Both the position numbers and the translations under genes were made by a program. A stretch of 64,000 nt of DNA from Brevundimonas pishanensis (GTDB taxonomy: Bacteria; Pseudomonadota; Alphaproteobacteria; Caulobacterales; Caulobacteraceae), in the NCBI RefSeq assembly GCF_022750635.1, contig NZ_JAJKBG010000009.1, forward strand, positions 16,746 through 80,745, given 5' to 3'. The notes beneath the pieces are model-generated. The model worked only from the letters and a program-made list of their open reading frames with translations. It searched no databases and was not told the DNA's origin. The number at the start of each line of letters is the position of its first letter. The first letter of the stretch is position 1. This document shows positions 26,486 to 35,276 of the stretch, piece after piece.

Positions 26486-26926
26486 TTATCCGGCGTCGTG
26501 ACGCAAAGCGTCGACGACCGCTTTGTCGAACACCTCGGCCTGGGCCGGGGTCAATACGGATCGCATCTCGAAGACATGGGCGATTGTCGCCTTCTGGAGA
26601 TCGCCCATGGCGACATGGAAATGATCCACCGCCGCTTGAACCTGGGGCGTGTCGCCGTTGCTGGCGGCAATGGCGGCCGCCAGTTCGCGATTGGCGGCGC
26701 GGACTTCGGCCTCCAGCGCGGGTCGTTGAACGGCGAAGCGGGCTTCGATGACGTCAAGGCGATGGTCTTGATCTGGACTCAGATCGAGTTTTTTATGGAC
26801 GATGCTGTGAAGGTTAGGAGGCTGCCGCTCTCGCATGACCCAGGTCGCGGTCCCCCAGGTCGTCGCACCGCTGGCCAGCGCCGCCAGGATCGCCGTGATG
26901 AGTATGGACTTCCAGTTCGCCCTCAT
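26486..26926 (-). CDS. Periplasmic metal sensor (CnrX/Spy-CpxP-like)
   Basis: A 146-residue protein with one N-terminal membrane anchor (ILITAILAALASGATTWGTA) and a periplasmic helical-hairpin domain of the heavy-metal-resistance family: HSIVHKKLDLSPDQDHRLDV, then a second helix pair with FHVAMGDLQKATIAHVFEMR. His and Met residues in these positions are metal ligands in CnrX. Four-base overlap with the upstream anti-sigma gene. Confidence 0.82.
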   Translation of the reverse strand: MRANWKSILITAILAALASGATTWGTATWVMRERQPPNLHSIVHKKLDLSPDQDHRLDVIEARFAVQRPALEAEVRAANRELAAAIAASNGDTPQVQAAVDHFHVAMGDLQKATIAHVFEMRSVLTPAQAEVFDKAVVDALRHDAG

Positions 26927-27201
26927 CCCTGGACGTCCAGGGTGGTGAGCGGCGACAAACCGGCCGACACGGTGAAAATCCGCATTTCGGAAGGCTCCGG
27001 CCGAGGCGCTAGAAGCATCAGACCTCCATTCGTGACGCCGACGACAAGGGCAAGCGCCACAGCCGCTACCCGGACGTGGCCTAGGCGCGCACGGTCCTTG
27101 CGTTCACTGACCCGCGCCCAGACGGCATCTTCCACGCCGGCGAGCAGCGCGGTGTCATCTGGCGCAACCATTCCAATCAGTCTGTCCATATCATCAATCA
27201 T
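26923..27201 (-). CDS. Small membrane anti-sigma factor (CnrY-like)
   Basis: A 92-residue protein with a cytoplasmic N-terminal helical part of about 45 residues (DDTALLAGVEDAVWARVSERK), one membrane span (VAAVALALVVGVTNGGLMLL) and a short periplasmic tail. Size, topology and position before a CnrX-like sensor and an ECF sigma gene indicate a CnrY/NccY-type anti-sigma that holds the sigma factor at the membrane. Sequence similarity alone would be weak; the call rests on context. Confidence 0.7.
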   Translation of the reverse strand: MIDDMDRLIGMVAPDDTALLAGVEDAVWARVSERKDRARLGHVRVAAVALALVVGVTNGGLMLLAPRPEPSEMRIFTVSAGLSPLTTLDVQG

Positions 27202-27329
27202 TCCGCACCTGCCTCACGCCCCATCTGCCATACGCGCCAGCTTCGCGTTCCCCTTACGAGGGGATGAGCCGCCGCCCGCGTAGATACCATAGAACGACCG
27301 GGACATCCCGTCGTCCAAGGGGGAGCGAT

Positions 27330-28484
27330 ATGAACGACAGATCAGGCCCCATACGGGTTCCTTTTCCTGACGTGCTCGATCCGCTCACCGGCGTGAGGTT
27401 CTTTCTCGCGCTCGGCGTCGTCCTGTTTCACTACCAGCTTCAATGGACGCTTCCCGACGAAGCCGTCGGGCTGTTGGATCGCGCGCGGCTAGGCGTGGAC
27501 GTCTTTTTCATCCTGTCAGGCTTCATCCTCACGCACGTGTATCTGCAAGGGGACGGCTTCCCCGATTACCGAAGGTTCCTCGCGGCGCGGTTCGCGCGGA
27601 TTTATCCGGCTCATCTGTTCATCCTGCTGGGCATGCTTGGACTTGTGTTGCTTGCGCCTCTGTTCGGCGTCGGATTGGAGCCGGGCCGCTTCAACCCTGC
27701 TGACTTCGCCGGCACTCTGTTGCTCGTCCAGGCCTGGTTACCGCGCGAAACCATGGTCCTGTGGAATGGTCCAGCCTGGTCTCTTTCGGCGGAATGGTTC
27801 GCCTACCTTGCGTTTCCCGCCTACGCCGCTCTGGCTCTCCGGCTGCGGGCGAGACCGTGGGTCATCATCGCACTTGCAGCGATACTGTTCGTCGCGCTCG
27901 ACGCATTCTATCGCGCTCAGTTCGGTCGGGTGTTGCCTCGGGCCGAGGACAGCATGGGCATCCTGCGCATCGCCCCTGAATTCCTCTATGGCATAGGTCT
28001 CTACTACCTCGGTCAGCGCTGGACGCCGTCGCCCCGCGTGTCGGTCATGGGCGCCTTGGCGACCACGGCCGCGCTGCTCACTCTCATGCAACTCGGCGCC
28101 GACGACCGCATTATCGTCGCGGCGGCCGGTCCCTTCGTTCTGTCGCTCGCTCTGTTGGCCAAGGCACGTGTGCGGACCTGCCTGTCCCATCCCGTGGCCC
28201 TGTTCGCAGGCGAGGCTTCGTTCGCCCTCTACCTCGTCCACATCCCAATCCTGATGGTTTGGCGCAACGCGGCGCAAGCGTTCTTCGGCTGGCCCGGTGA
28301 CTACCGGATGGGCATGTCAGAGCTGGCCGCCATGCTGGTGTTGACGCTCGCCGCCGCCGCAGCCATCCATGTCTTCGTCGAGCGCCCCGGCCGTCGGCTG
28401 CTCCGGGCGTGGATGGCACCGCAACGCGCTGATCCCGTGGAAGCCAGACGATCCATTCACAGCGATCAAGGAGAACCCTTTTGA
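27330..28484 (+). CDS. Acyltransferase 3 family membrane protein
   Basis: A 384-residue integral membrane acyltransferase (OafA/NodX type) with about ten hydrophobic segments. TGVRFFLALGVVLFHYQLQW carries the conserved His, GVDVFFILSGFILTHVY and RFARIYPAHLFILLG follow. Such enzymes O-acylate surface glycans. ATG 27330 follows GGGGGAG. Divergent from the anti-sigma gene and overlapping the DUF411 gene, so it may belong to the metal-response regulon; the link to copper is unclear. Confidence 0.88.
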   Translation: MNDRSGPIRVPFPDVLDPLTGVRFFLALGVVLFHYQLQWTLPDEAVGLLDRARLGVDVFFILSGFILTHVYLQGDGFPDYRRFLAARFARIYPAHLFILLGMLGLVLLAPLFGVGLEPGRFNPADFAGTLLLVQAWLPRETMVLWNGPAWSLSAEWFAYLAFPAYAALALRLRARPWVIIALAAILFVALDAFYRAQFGRVLPRAEDSMGILRIAPEFLYGIGLYYLGQRWTPSPRVSVMGALATTAALLTLMQLGADDRIIVAAAGPFVLSLALLAKARVRTCLSHPVALFAGEASFALYLVHIPILMVWRNAAQAFFGWPGDYRMGMSELAAMLVLTLAAAAAIHVFVERPGRRLLRAWMAPQRADPVEARRSIHSDQGEPF

Positions 28485-28957
28485 ACCCCGCCAACTTGAA
28501 CCGTCGCCTGCTGCTGGGCGTCGGCCTGTTCATCGGCTTGACCGGAACCGCCTGCGCTCAGACGCGTCCGTCGAGGAACCTGACGGTCTTCAAGACGCCG
28601 ACCTGCGCCTGTTGCGACGGATGGATCGCGCACATGCGCGCGGCAGGCTTCAGCACCACCATCACGGTTCTTCCAAGCCTCCAGTCGATCCGGAGCAGTC
28701 GGGGAATACCAGACGCGCTGGCCTCCTGTCACACCGGCCTGATCGATGGCTATCTGGTCGAGGGTCATGTGCCGGCTCAGGATGTCATCCGTCTGCTGGC
28801 CGAGCGACCGACCGCAATCGGTATCGCCGTGCCGGCCATGCCGCTCGGTTCGCCCGGCATGGAGACGCCGCAGGGACAAAAGGAGCCCTACGACACCCTG
28901 CTGGTGCTTCGCTCGGGCGCGACCCGCGTGTTCGCTCGCCACAACCAGCTGGCCTGA
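28481..28957 (+). CDS. DUF411 metal-binding exported protein
   Basis: A 158-residue protein with a Sec signal (LLLGVGLFIGLTGTACAQ) and a thioredoxin-like DUF411 domain: TVFKTPTCACCDGWIAHMRA with the CxCC pair, ASCHTGLIDGYLVEGHVPA with Cys and His. DUF411 proteins are common in copper and silver islands and are thought to bind Cu(I). The start is TTG 28481, eight bases after AAGGAG and overlapping the acyltransferase stop (TTGA). Confidence 0.88.
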   Translation: MNPANLNRRLLLGVGLFIGLTGTACAQTRPSRNLTVFKTPTCACCDGWIAHMRAAGFSTTITVLPSLQSIRSSRGIPDALASCHTGLIDGYLVEGHVPAQDVIRLLAERPTAIGIAVPAMPLGSPGMETPQGQKEPYDTLLVLRSGATRVFARHNQLA

Positions 28958-29006
28958 CGCAGATCGCGCTCAGCCCATTCAGATCACCCACAATCCGGAG
29001 CCTGTA

Positions 29007-29498
29007 ATGTCTCGCACATCCCTTGCCCTCATCCTGTCGTTCGCCGTGTTCACGGCGACACCCGCCTTCGCCCAGGACCACGCTCACGGCCATGATCCCG
29101 CCGTAGGTTCGGTAGCTGTGGCAGCAGCGGACGCCGCCACCGCCGTTGATGCCTTTCACGCCGCGCTCAAGGCCGGCGATACGGCTGCCGCGCTGGCCCT
29201 GTTGGCGCCGGAGGTGATGATCTTTGAAGAAGGCGGGGCCGAGCGGTCGCGCGACGAATACGCCTCCCACCACCTGGGCTCAGACGCCGCCTTCGCCGCT
29301 GCGTCTGAGGCGACGGTGACGCGGCGGTCCGGCTGGGCCGACGGCGATGTCGCCTGGATTACCAGCGAAGGCCGCACGACGGGCCAATTCAACAGCCGCG
29401 CCGTGGACCGGCTCACGACCGAGACGATGGTCCTGAAGCGGCACGCCGAAGGCTGGCGCATCCATCACATCCACTGGTCGTCGCGCGCCCCCAGTTAG
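29007..29498 (+). CDS. Exported NTF2-like (SnoaL/DUF4440) protein
   Basis: A 163-residue protein with a signal peptide (MSRTSLALILSFAVFTATPAFA), a His-rich mature N-terminus (QDHAHGHDP) and an NTF2-like cone domain (AVDAFHAALKAGDTAAALALL, VMIFEEGGAERSRDEYASHH, GWRIHHIHWSSR). The terminal His cluster and the N-terminal HAHGH could bind metal. Function unknown; 49 bp after the DUF411 gene. Confidence 0.8.
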   Translation: MSRTSLALILSFAVFTATPAFAQDHAHGHDPAVGSVAVAAADAATAVDAFHAALKAGDTAAALALLAPEVMIFEEGGAERSRDEYASHHLGSDAAFAAASEATVTRRSGWADGDVAWITSEGRTTGQFNSRAVDRLTTETMVLKRHAEGWRIHHIHWSSRAPS

Positions 29499-29510
29499 GC
29501 GTCCGCTACG

Positions 29511-30425
29511 TCACATGGCCGACGGCGGGGCGAGCGTGCCCATCACCGCGACGACGGCCAGCAACGCAGCCCCGACCAGCGTCTCCGCGACGACGCTGCG
29601 TCGGAGCCGTTGAAGCGCCTGTCGAATGTCTTCGCCGCCCGCCAGCGCCGAACCCAGGACAGGTGTCAGGCGAAAGCGGTTTCCGGCCGCCAGGGCGAGC
29701 ATCAGGCCGAACAACACGAGTTTGGCGATCAGAAGCTGGCCGTAGACGCTGGCTCCCAGGTCTCCAACGCGTGCGGGGCCGACCAGGAACCAACTGTTCA
29801 CGAGGCCGGTCAGGACCAGCAGTCCGACGGCCAGGGTCCCAAGGCCGGCGAAGCCGTGCAGGGCGTTGTGGATGGTCAAATCGTCCGGCGCGGCCCGGCG
29901 CAGCAGGAGGATTGTCAAGGCTGCCAGAGCCCCCAGCCACAATGCGGCGGCCGCAGCATGGATGATGTCGGCAACAAGGTGGAGAAGCCCGCCAGCCCCC
30001 TCGGTCGCGGCCCCATGGCCGGTCCAGGCGAAGCTGGCGGCCACGATCAATCCTGCCCCCACCGTCAGTCCCCAGAGCGTTCGCCCAGGCTTCAGAGAGG
30101 CAAGTGCGACAAGGCTGAAAATTGCGACGACAGCCCGAGCGACCATGGCCATGCCCAAGGTCGTGCCGGTGACCATGAAGGATAGCGAAGCGGGCTTGAC
30201 GGCTTCGCTCAACGAACCCGCCATGACGGCGGTCTGCATCACCAAGGCGGCCAGTGAGCCTATCGCCACGACGACCGACGAGACGATCAACGTGGGACGC
30301 GCCCAGGTCAGGTTCAGGGCGTCGCCGCCCTTGAAGCTGTAGAGCAGGAACAGCGGCGCGCCGAGAAGGACGACCGCACCGCTGTATTGAAGCCAGCGGA
30401 GGGCGATGATCGCGAATTCGAGCAC
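29511..30425 (-). CDS. copD: Copper resistance protein CopD
   Basis: A 304-residue inner-membrane protein with eight or so hydrophobic segments and the CopD domain (LLHLVADIIHAAAAALWLGALAALTILL; conserved His in the HLVADIIH stretch). CopD works with CopC in copper uptake across the inner membrane. Its start is four bases from the copC stop at 30430, forming a copC-copD operon. Convergent with the NTF2-like gene. Confidence 0.9.
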   Translation of the reverse strand: MLEFAIIALRWLQYSGAVVLLGAPLFLLYSFKGGDALNLTWARPTLIVSSVVVAIGSLAALVMQTAVMAGSLSEAVKPASLSFMVTGTTLGMAMVARAVVAIFSLVALASLKPGRTLWGLTVGAGLIVAASFAWTGHGAATEGAGGLLHLVADIIHAAAAALWLGALAALTILLLRRAAPDDLTIHNALHGFAGLGTLAVGLLVLTGLVNSWFLVGPARVGDLGASVYGQLLIAKLVLFGLMLALAAGNRFRLTPVLGSALAGGEDIRQALQRLRRSVVAETLVGAALLAVVAVMGTLAPPSAM

Positions 30426-30429
30426 GGCG

Positions 30430-30792
30430 TCAGCGCACCGAGAAGGTGTAGGAACCCGTCATCCGGTGGCCGTCGCTTGACGCGATGCGCCAGTCGATAC
30501 GGTAGGCGCCAGCAGCCAGCGGGCGGGCCAGGGTCCCTGTCAGGGTTTTACCGTCTTCAGCAACCGAATTCCGAAGTGGGACCTTCTCCCCCGCCGCATT
30601 GACGACGTCAAAGCCGGAAAAAGCGGCAACAGAGCGCTCGCTGAAGGTGAGCGTCAGTGTCTGAGTCGCAGCCACGGTCGAGTTGGGCGCGGGGTTTGCG
30701 CTGACCAGACGGGCGTGAGCCGCCGCCGGTCCAGCGGCGAAGGTTACGACCGCCGCGACGGCGATGAAGGGCGCGGGATTGAAGTTACGCAT
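30430..30792 (-). CDS. copC: CopC-type periplasmic copper chaperone, second copy
   Basis: A 120-residue canonical CopC. The signal peptide ends GPAAA and the mature protein begins HARLVSANPAPNSTV, placing the N-terminal His exactly where CopC binds Cu(II). ASSDGHRMTGSYTFSVR at the end gives the second His. Better conserved at ligand positions than the CopC at 22318. ATG 30792 is chosen so that the signal peptide is intact. Confidence 0.92.
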   Translation of the reverse strand: MRNFNPAPFIAVAAVVTFAAGPAAAHARLVSANPAPNSTVAATQTLTLTFSERSVAAFSGFDVVNAAGEKVPLRNSVAEDGKTLTGTLARPLAAGAYRIDWRIASSDGHRMTGSYTFSVR

Positions 30793-31132
30793 AATCGTCT
30801 CCAGACATTGGCCGATCCTGGCCCTGTGTATCTCTACGCGCCCGACCGGTGCTTCCCTCAAAGGTGGCCGATTCAGGGTCCGACGCTGGAGACGTCGACA
30901 CCCTCATCATGTTGGTCATCTCCGGCGCGATGGCCGCCCATCCGGACGGCTGCGGTTCTGAGCCAGCCTAGGGCAACTCTCTAAATCGCGTGCTAGCCGC
31001 CCTCGCCATGGCCGCACGCTGACCTCGGGGGGCAGGGATACGGGGTCTGCACGCCTTCAATTAACGCCGACTGCGCGAGAAATCAGCGGCATTCCACGGT
31101 AAGGTGACCGAGTTCATGGACGGGCTTCAGTC
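30793..31132. other. Upstream region of copC-copD, no gene recognised
   Basis: About 340 bp. No convincing protein; the leftmost part must hold the copC-copD promoter. The rightmost part is cut by the IS6 left end at 31133. Confidence 0.5.
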
Positions 31133-31948
31133 GGTGCCGTCATGTTAACTGGGTCCAGTCAAAAGTACCCCTTCCCTGCAAAATAACAGGCTACCGCCGC
31201 CATCCAAGCGGCATCCGCATCGGCGCGAAAACGACGAAGTGTGGATCTGCTGATGAGATGGCGCTGGATATTGAAGGTGTTGTAAATCGCCGCGTTGGTG
31301 GTGAGAAATCTCTGGGCTGAAGCTTGAGTTTTGAACCTCTGCTGCTGCCGTTCTCGTCGTCGGATCGGCAGGTGAGAATTCTCAACGCGGTTATTATCAC
31401 GTAGCCGGCTAGGGCGATGTAGATGGCGCAGTTCCAACTGTTCAAGCGCCGCACCATATGATGCCAGTCCATCAGTTGTGATGGTTTCCGGCTCGACAGG
31501 TTGGTTGCGCAAAAGACGTCTGATCAGCTTCAAAGCCGCCTCTGTGTCCCGCCGGCGCTGGACGATGACGTCTAAAACCTCGCCTTCGTCGTCGACCGCC
31601 CGCCATAGATACATACGTCGGCCACCGATCTTGCAAACCATCTCATCGAGATGCCAACGGCCTGTGGGTGACCCACGTCGCTTCTTCAACCGCCTTGCAA
31701 TCAATGGCCCAAACTTGATCGTCCAGCACCGGATCGTTTCATAGGTGACGTCAATTCCGCGTTGCGCCATCAGTTCCTCAACATCGCGGAAGCTTAGGCT
31801 GAAACGAAAGTACAGCCACACGGCATGGCGGATCACATCGGCTGGAAAGCGATGACGTTTAAACGATAGCGGCTTCATAAACCGCCTTCTCAACCAATGG
31901 CTTGAAGCCTTCTAAGTGGAGCACCTTTAGCGTTAGACTGACAGCACC
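31133..31948 (-). mobile_element. IS6-family element A2 (816 bp)
   Basis: Left end GGTGCCGTCATGTTAAC, right end GTTAGACTGACAGCACC; no direct repeats outside (cttcagtc, taaacgat). Directly followed by a second right-end scrap. Confidence 0.93.
31159..31878 (-). CDS. IS6-family transposase A2
   Basis: 239 residues, nine more than the sister copies because the reading frame continues past their stop to CYFAGKGYF. WHLDE, TTDGLASY and NRVENSH are intact. ATG 31878 gives the conserved MKPLSFKRHRFPADV start. Confidence 0.94.
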   Translation of the reverse strand: MKPLSFKRHRFPADVIRHAVWLYFRFSLSFRDVEELMAQRGIDVTYETIRCWTIKFGPLIARRLKKRRGSPTGRWHLDEMVCKIGGRRMYLWRAVDDEGEVLDVIVQRRRDTEAALKLIRRLLRNQPVEPETITTDGLASYGAALEQLELRHLHRPSRLRDNNRVENSHLPIRRRERQQQRFKTQASAQRFLTTNAAIYNTFNIQRHLISRSTLRRFRADADAAWMAAVACYFAGKGYF

Positions 31949-32037
31949 TAAACGATAGTGGCTTCATAAAACGCCTGCTCCACCAATGGCTTGTAGCCAT
32001 CAAAGTGGAGCACCTTTAGCGTTAAACTGACAGCACC
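31949..32037 (-). mobile_element. IS6-family right-end remnant
   Basis: Repeats the last 89 bp of the element, from the transposase start codon region to GTTAAACTGACAGCACC, directly abutting A2. Marks a former IS6 copy deleted by A2 or a recombination scar. Confidence 0.85.
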
Positions 32038-32091
32038 CATGGAAACATCTCATTTCCCCGAGCGCATGTAGCTGGCCGTCATCACGTCGTC

Positions 32092-32900
32092 GGTGCTGAC
32101 AAGTTAACTGGGTTGAGCCAAAATCAGCCCTCCCCTTCCCGATTTCAGGCTGCTTTCGTCGCTGCCAACCAAGAGGTATCGGCCTGACCCCGTAGTAGAC
32201 GGAGGCCAGGCCGGGAAATCAGGTGCGGTTGAAGATTGAAGGCGTTGTAAATCGGGCCGTGGCTGGAGAGAAATCGCTGGGCTGAACCCTGCGATTTAAA
32301 CCTCTGCTGCTTTCGTTCTCGCCGTCGAATGACGAGGTGAGAATTCTCGGCGCGATTATTCTCGCGCATCCCACCTGGATGATGACGCCCTCGAAGATTC
32401 AGGACTTTCATCGCCGCGCGATAAGACGCCAGTTTATCCGTGACGATCGCTTCCGGATGAACGCCTGTGTTGCGGAGCAAACGCCGCAGCAGCTTCAAAG
32501 CCGCGTGCTTGTTGCGTCGCTTTTGAACCAGCACATCAAGCACTTCGCCCTCATCATCAACCGCGCGCCACAGATACATGCGGCGACCACCAATCCTGAC
32601 AACCACTTCATCCAAATGCCATCGCCCTGTTGGGCGATCACGAGTTCGGCGAATGTTCGCAGCAATCAGCGGACCAAACTTGTTCACCCAGCACCGGATG
32701 GCTTCGCGGCTGACTTCAATCCCACGTTCCGCCATCAATTCTTCCACGTCGCGGATGCTCAGCGTGAAGCGAAAATACCAGCGCACCGCCTGACATATGA
32801 TCGATCCCGGAAACCGGTGACGCTTGAACGATAAGCCAGACATGAAAGCCTCCAGACTTCACCTGAAGTGGAGACTTTTTAGCGTTAGACTGTCAGCACC
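32092..32900 (-). mobile_element. IS6-family element B (809 bp)
   Basis: A different IS6-family element: left end GGTGCTGACAAGTTAACTG, right end GTTAGACTGTCAGCACC. No direct repeats outside (acgtcgtc, ccgtttca). Confidence 0.92.
32145..32843 (-). CDS. IS6-family transposase B
   Basis: A 232-residue transposase, clearly related to but distinct from the A type (MSGLSFKRHRFPGSIICQAV start; core Asp in WHLDEVVVRIGG, Asp in VTDKLASYRAAM, Glu in NNRAENSHLV). The only intact B copy in the window; a degraded end is at 18509. Confidence 0.94.
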   Translation of the reverse strand: MSGLSFKRHRFPGSIICQAVRWYFRFTLSIRDVEELMAERGIEVSREAIRCWVNKFGPLIAANIRRTRDRPTGRWHLDEVVVRIGGRRMYLWRAVDDEGEVLDVLVQKRRNKHAALKLLRRLLRNTGVHPEAIVTDKLASYRAAMKVLNLRGRHHPGGMRENNRAENSHLVIRRRERKQQRFKSQGSAQRFLSSHGPIYNAFNLQPHLISRPGLRLLRGQADTSWLAATKAA

Positions 32901-32910
32901 CCGTTTCAAC

Positions 32911-33725
32911 GGCGCTGTCAGCTTAACTGAGCGAAGCCGAAAGCCCCCCAGCCTGCTCATTTTCAGACGGTAGCCGCCGCCCAAGCGGTATCAGCATCGA
33001 CGCGAAGGCGACGAAGTGTGGATCTGCTGATCAGATGACGCTGGGTGTTGAAGGTATTGTAGATCGCTGCGTGAGTGGTGAGAAATCTCTGGGCTGAGGC
33101 TTGCGATTTGAACCTCTGCTGCTGCCGCTCCCGTCGACGGATCGGCAGATGAGAGTTCTCGACACGGTTGTTATCTCGCAGTCGGCCGGGTCGGTGAAGA
33201 TGCCGCAGTTCCAACTGCTCAAGCGCCGCACCGTACGACGCCAGCCCGTCCGTTGTGATGGTTTCTGGCTCGACCGGTTGATTGCGCAAAAGACGTCTGA
33301 TCAGCTTCAAAGCCGCGTCTGTATCCCTTCGACGCTGGACGATGACATCTAAAACCTCGCCTTCGTCGTCAACTGCGCGCCACAGATACATGCGCCGTCC
33401 TCCGATCTTGCAGACCATTTCATCGAGATGCCAACGGCCTGTCGGAGGCACTCTCCGCTTCTTCAGCCGCCGTGCAATCAGAGGCCCAAACTTGATCGTC
33501 CAGCACCGGATCGTTTCGTAGCTGACGTCAATTCCGCGTTGCGCCATCAGTTCCTCGACGTCGCGGAAGCTAAGATTAAAGCGAAAGTACAACCACACGG
33601 CATGACGGATCACTTCGCCTGGGAAGCGGTGTCGCTTAAACGATAGCGGTTTCATAAAACGCCTTCTCCACCAATGGCTTGCAGCCTTCGAAGTGGAGCA
33701 CCTTTAGCGTTAGACTGACAGCACC
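32911..33725 (-). mobile_element. IS6-family element A3 (815 bp)
   Basis: Left end GGCGCTGTCAGCTTAACTG, right end GTTAGACTGACAGCACC; separated from element B by only ten bases. Confidence 0.93.
32963..33655 (-). CDS. IS6-family transposase A3
   Basis: 230 residues, catalytic residues intact. Its N-terminal half (FPGEVIRHAVWLYFRFNLSF) is identical to copies A4 and A6 while the C-terminus (VDADTAWAAATV) differs, suggesting gene conversion between copies. Confidence 0.95.
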   Translation of the reverse strand: MKPLSFKRHRFPGEVIRHAVWLYFRFNLSFRDVEELMAQRGIDVSYETIRCWTIKFGPLIARRLKKRRVPPTGRWHLDEMVCKIGGRRMYLWRAVDDEGEVLDVIVQRRRDTDAALKLIRRLLRNQPVEPETITTDGLASYGAALEQLELRHLHRPGRLRDNNRVENSHLPIRRRERQQQRFKSQASAQRFLTTHAAIYNTFNTQRHLISRSTLRRLRVDADTAWAAATV

Positions 33726-33773
33726 GGAAAATCAGAGTGCCAAACAAGCACTCTGACCAAGTCATTTCAGCAA

Positions 33774-34751
33774 TCAGGGGCGCAAAAGAACCTTGCCGGT
33801 CTTGCCCGGCGTCAAGGACGCCTTAACAGCCTCGGAAATCTGGGCGAGATCAAACACAGCCTCGACCGGCAGCTTTAATTCTCCTGATACAACCAGTTGA
33901 AGAAGCTCGCCGATCAAAGCGGCCCGTTTGGGTGCGGGCATGGCAGCGCTGACTTTCGAGCCCCAGAACCCCTTAACCACGGCCTGTTTGAAGATAACGT
34001 CGCCGGAAGGGATCTGCATGGGCTCACCGCCCATGGTTCCGAACGAAACAAGCAGCCCGTTCTCGCCCAGCAAGCCTATCAGGTCGCTGCTGGCCTTGCC
34101 GCCAATAGAGTCAACGGCAGCTTTAATAGAGGCATCTCCCACAAGGCTGCGAACCGTGTCCTTCCACGATCCGGATGCTGTGGAAACAGCATTACCGATA
34201 CCGACGAGGGCCAACTCCTCGATCCCTGCATCACGGCGAACCAGGTTCACGACATTAATCCCGCGTGCCTTCGCCAACATGGCAAGCGTTTTGCCGACCG
34301 CCCCATTGGCAGTGTTCTGGATCACCCAGTCACCGCTTTCTACGCCAAGGAAATCAAGCAGGGCGATCGCGCTGAAAGGCATGGCAATCAGTTGGGCGGC
34401 CGCTTCATCGGGGATAGCATCGGGCAGCGGCACCAAACCGCCCGCAGATGCCAGAAAATACTCTGCCCAGCTTCCGTGAACACCGGCAACAGCCACACGC
34501 TGCCCCACAGAAATGCCCGTCACATCGGGCCCCAGCGCATCCACCACACCTACGGCCTCGCTGCCACCGATGGCAGGCAGATCCGGTTTGTAACCATACT
34601 GCCCGCGCACCGTCCAAAGGTCGTGGTTATGAATAGGAGACAGTATAGTCTTGATCCTCACCTGCCTTGGGCCAGGCTCCGGAACGGCACTCTTCGCCAG
34701 CGCGAGAACCTCGGCGGGTTCGCCGAATGTCTGGTGGACAGCACTACGCAT
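33774..34751 (-). CDS. MDR-family quinone oxidoreductase / enoyl reductase-like
   Basis: A 325-residue zinc-free medium-chain dehydrogenase. N-terminal GroES-like domain (ALAKSAVPEPGPRQVRIKTI, LPAIGGSEAVGVVDALG), then a Rossmann domain with NTANGAVGKTLAMLAKARG in place of the usual AAAGGVG NADPH loop. Likely reduces a quinone or 2-enoyl substrate with NADPH. Starts 16 bp after ohr on the same strand and probably shares its transcript; a GntR regulator lies upstream. Confidence 0.85.
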   Translation of the reverse strand: MRSAVHQTFGEPAEVLALAKSAVPEPGPRQVRIKTILSPIHNHDLWTVRGQYGYKPDLPAIGGSEAVGVVDALGPDVTGISVGQRVAVAGVHGSWAEYFLASAGGLVPLPDAIPDEAAAQLIAMPFSAIALLDFLGVESGDWVIQNTANGAVGKTLAMLAKARGINVVNLVRRDAGIEELALVGIGNAVSTASGSWKDTVRSLVGDASIKAAVDSIGGKASSDLIGLLGENGLLVSFGTMGGEPMQIPSGDVIFKQAVVKGFWGSKVSAAMPAPKRAALIGELLQLVVSGELKLPVEAVFDLAQISEAVKASLTPGKTGKVLLRP

Positions 34752-34767
34752 GTCGCTCTCCGGTCTT

Positions 34768-35175
34768 TTAAAGTGCAGTCACGTGCAGGCGCACATCGAC
34801 ATTGTTGCGTGTCGCATTCGAATACGGACACGCATGATGCGCAGCCTCGACAAGCTTCTCAGACTGTTCGGTGTCGATGCCGGTGGTCTCGACGTAGATA
34901 TCAATATCGAGTGCGTAGCCCCCATCACTGCGCTGACCGATGCCGACCTCGACCGAGGTCTTGCTGGTGACTTCCAGCTTCATCTGCCCTGCGATCATCG
35001 ACAGGGCGCTGTCAAAGCAGGCCGCATAGCCAAGGGCAAACAACTGCTCGGGGTTGGCACCGACTTCGCCCGTTCCGGGGCGCGCCAGATCAAACGACAG
35101 ACCACCATCATCAAGCGCGGTGTGTCCTGAACGTCCACCGGTCGCAGTGGCACGGGTTTTGTAGAAAATCTTCAT
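34768..35175 (-). CDS. ohr: Ohr-type organic hydroperoxide reductase
   Basis: A 135-residue OsmC/Ohr protein that reduces organic peroxides using lipoylated partners. The two reactive cysteines are in GYAACFDSALSMIA and HHACPYSNATRNN; the Arg/Glu partners lie in the GRSGHT and NPEQLFA stretches. It is followed by the oxidoreductase gene and preceded by the GntR gene at a 101-bp gap. Usually controlled by MarR-type OhrR; here no OhrR is present. Confidence 0.92.
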   Translation of the reverse strand: MKIFYKTRATATGGRSGHTALDDGGLSFDLARPGTGEVGANPEQLFALGYAACFDSALSMIAGQMKLEVTSKTSVEVGIGQRSDGGYALDIDIYVETTGIDTEQSEKLVEAAHHACPYSNATRNNVDVRLHVTAL

Positions 35176-35276
35176 CGTTCAATCCTCGGAGCTGAACTGG
35201 AATGAAACCTGTTTAGCCCCCGGACAACGAGAGACCAGTCACATAAGCTTGAGGCTCGTAAGACACGGGTCCGCAC

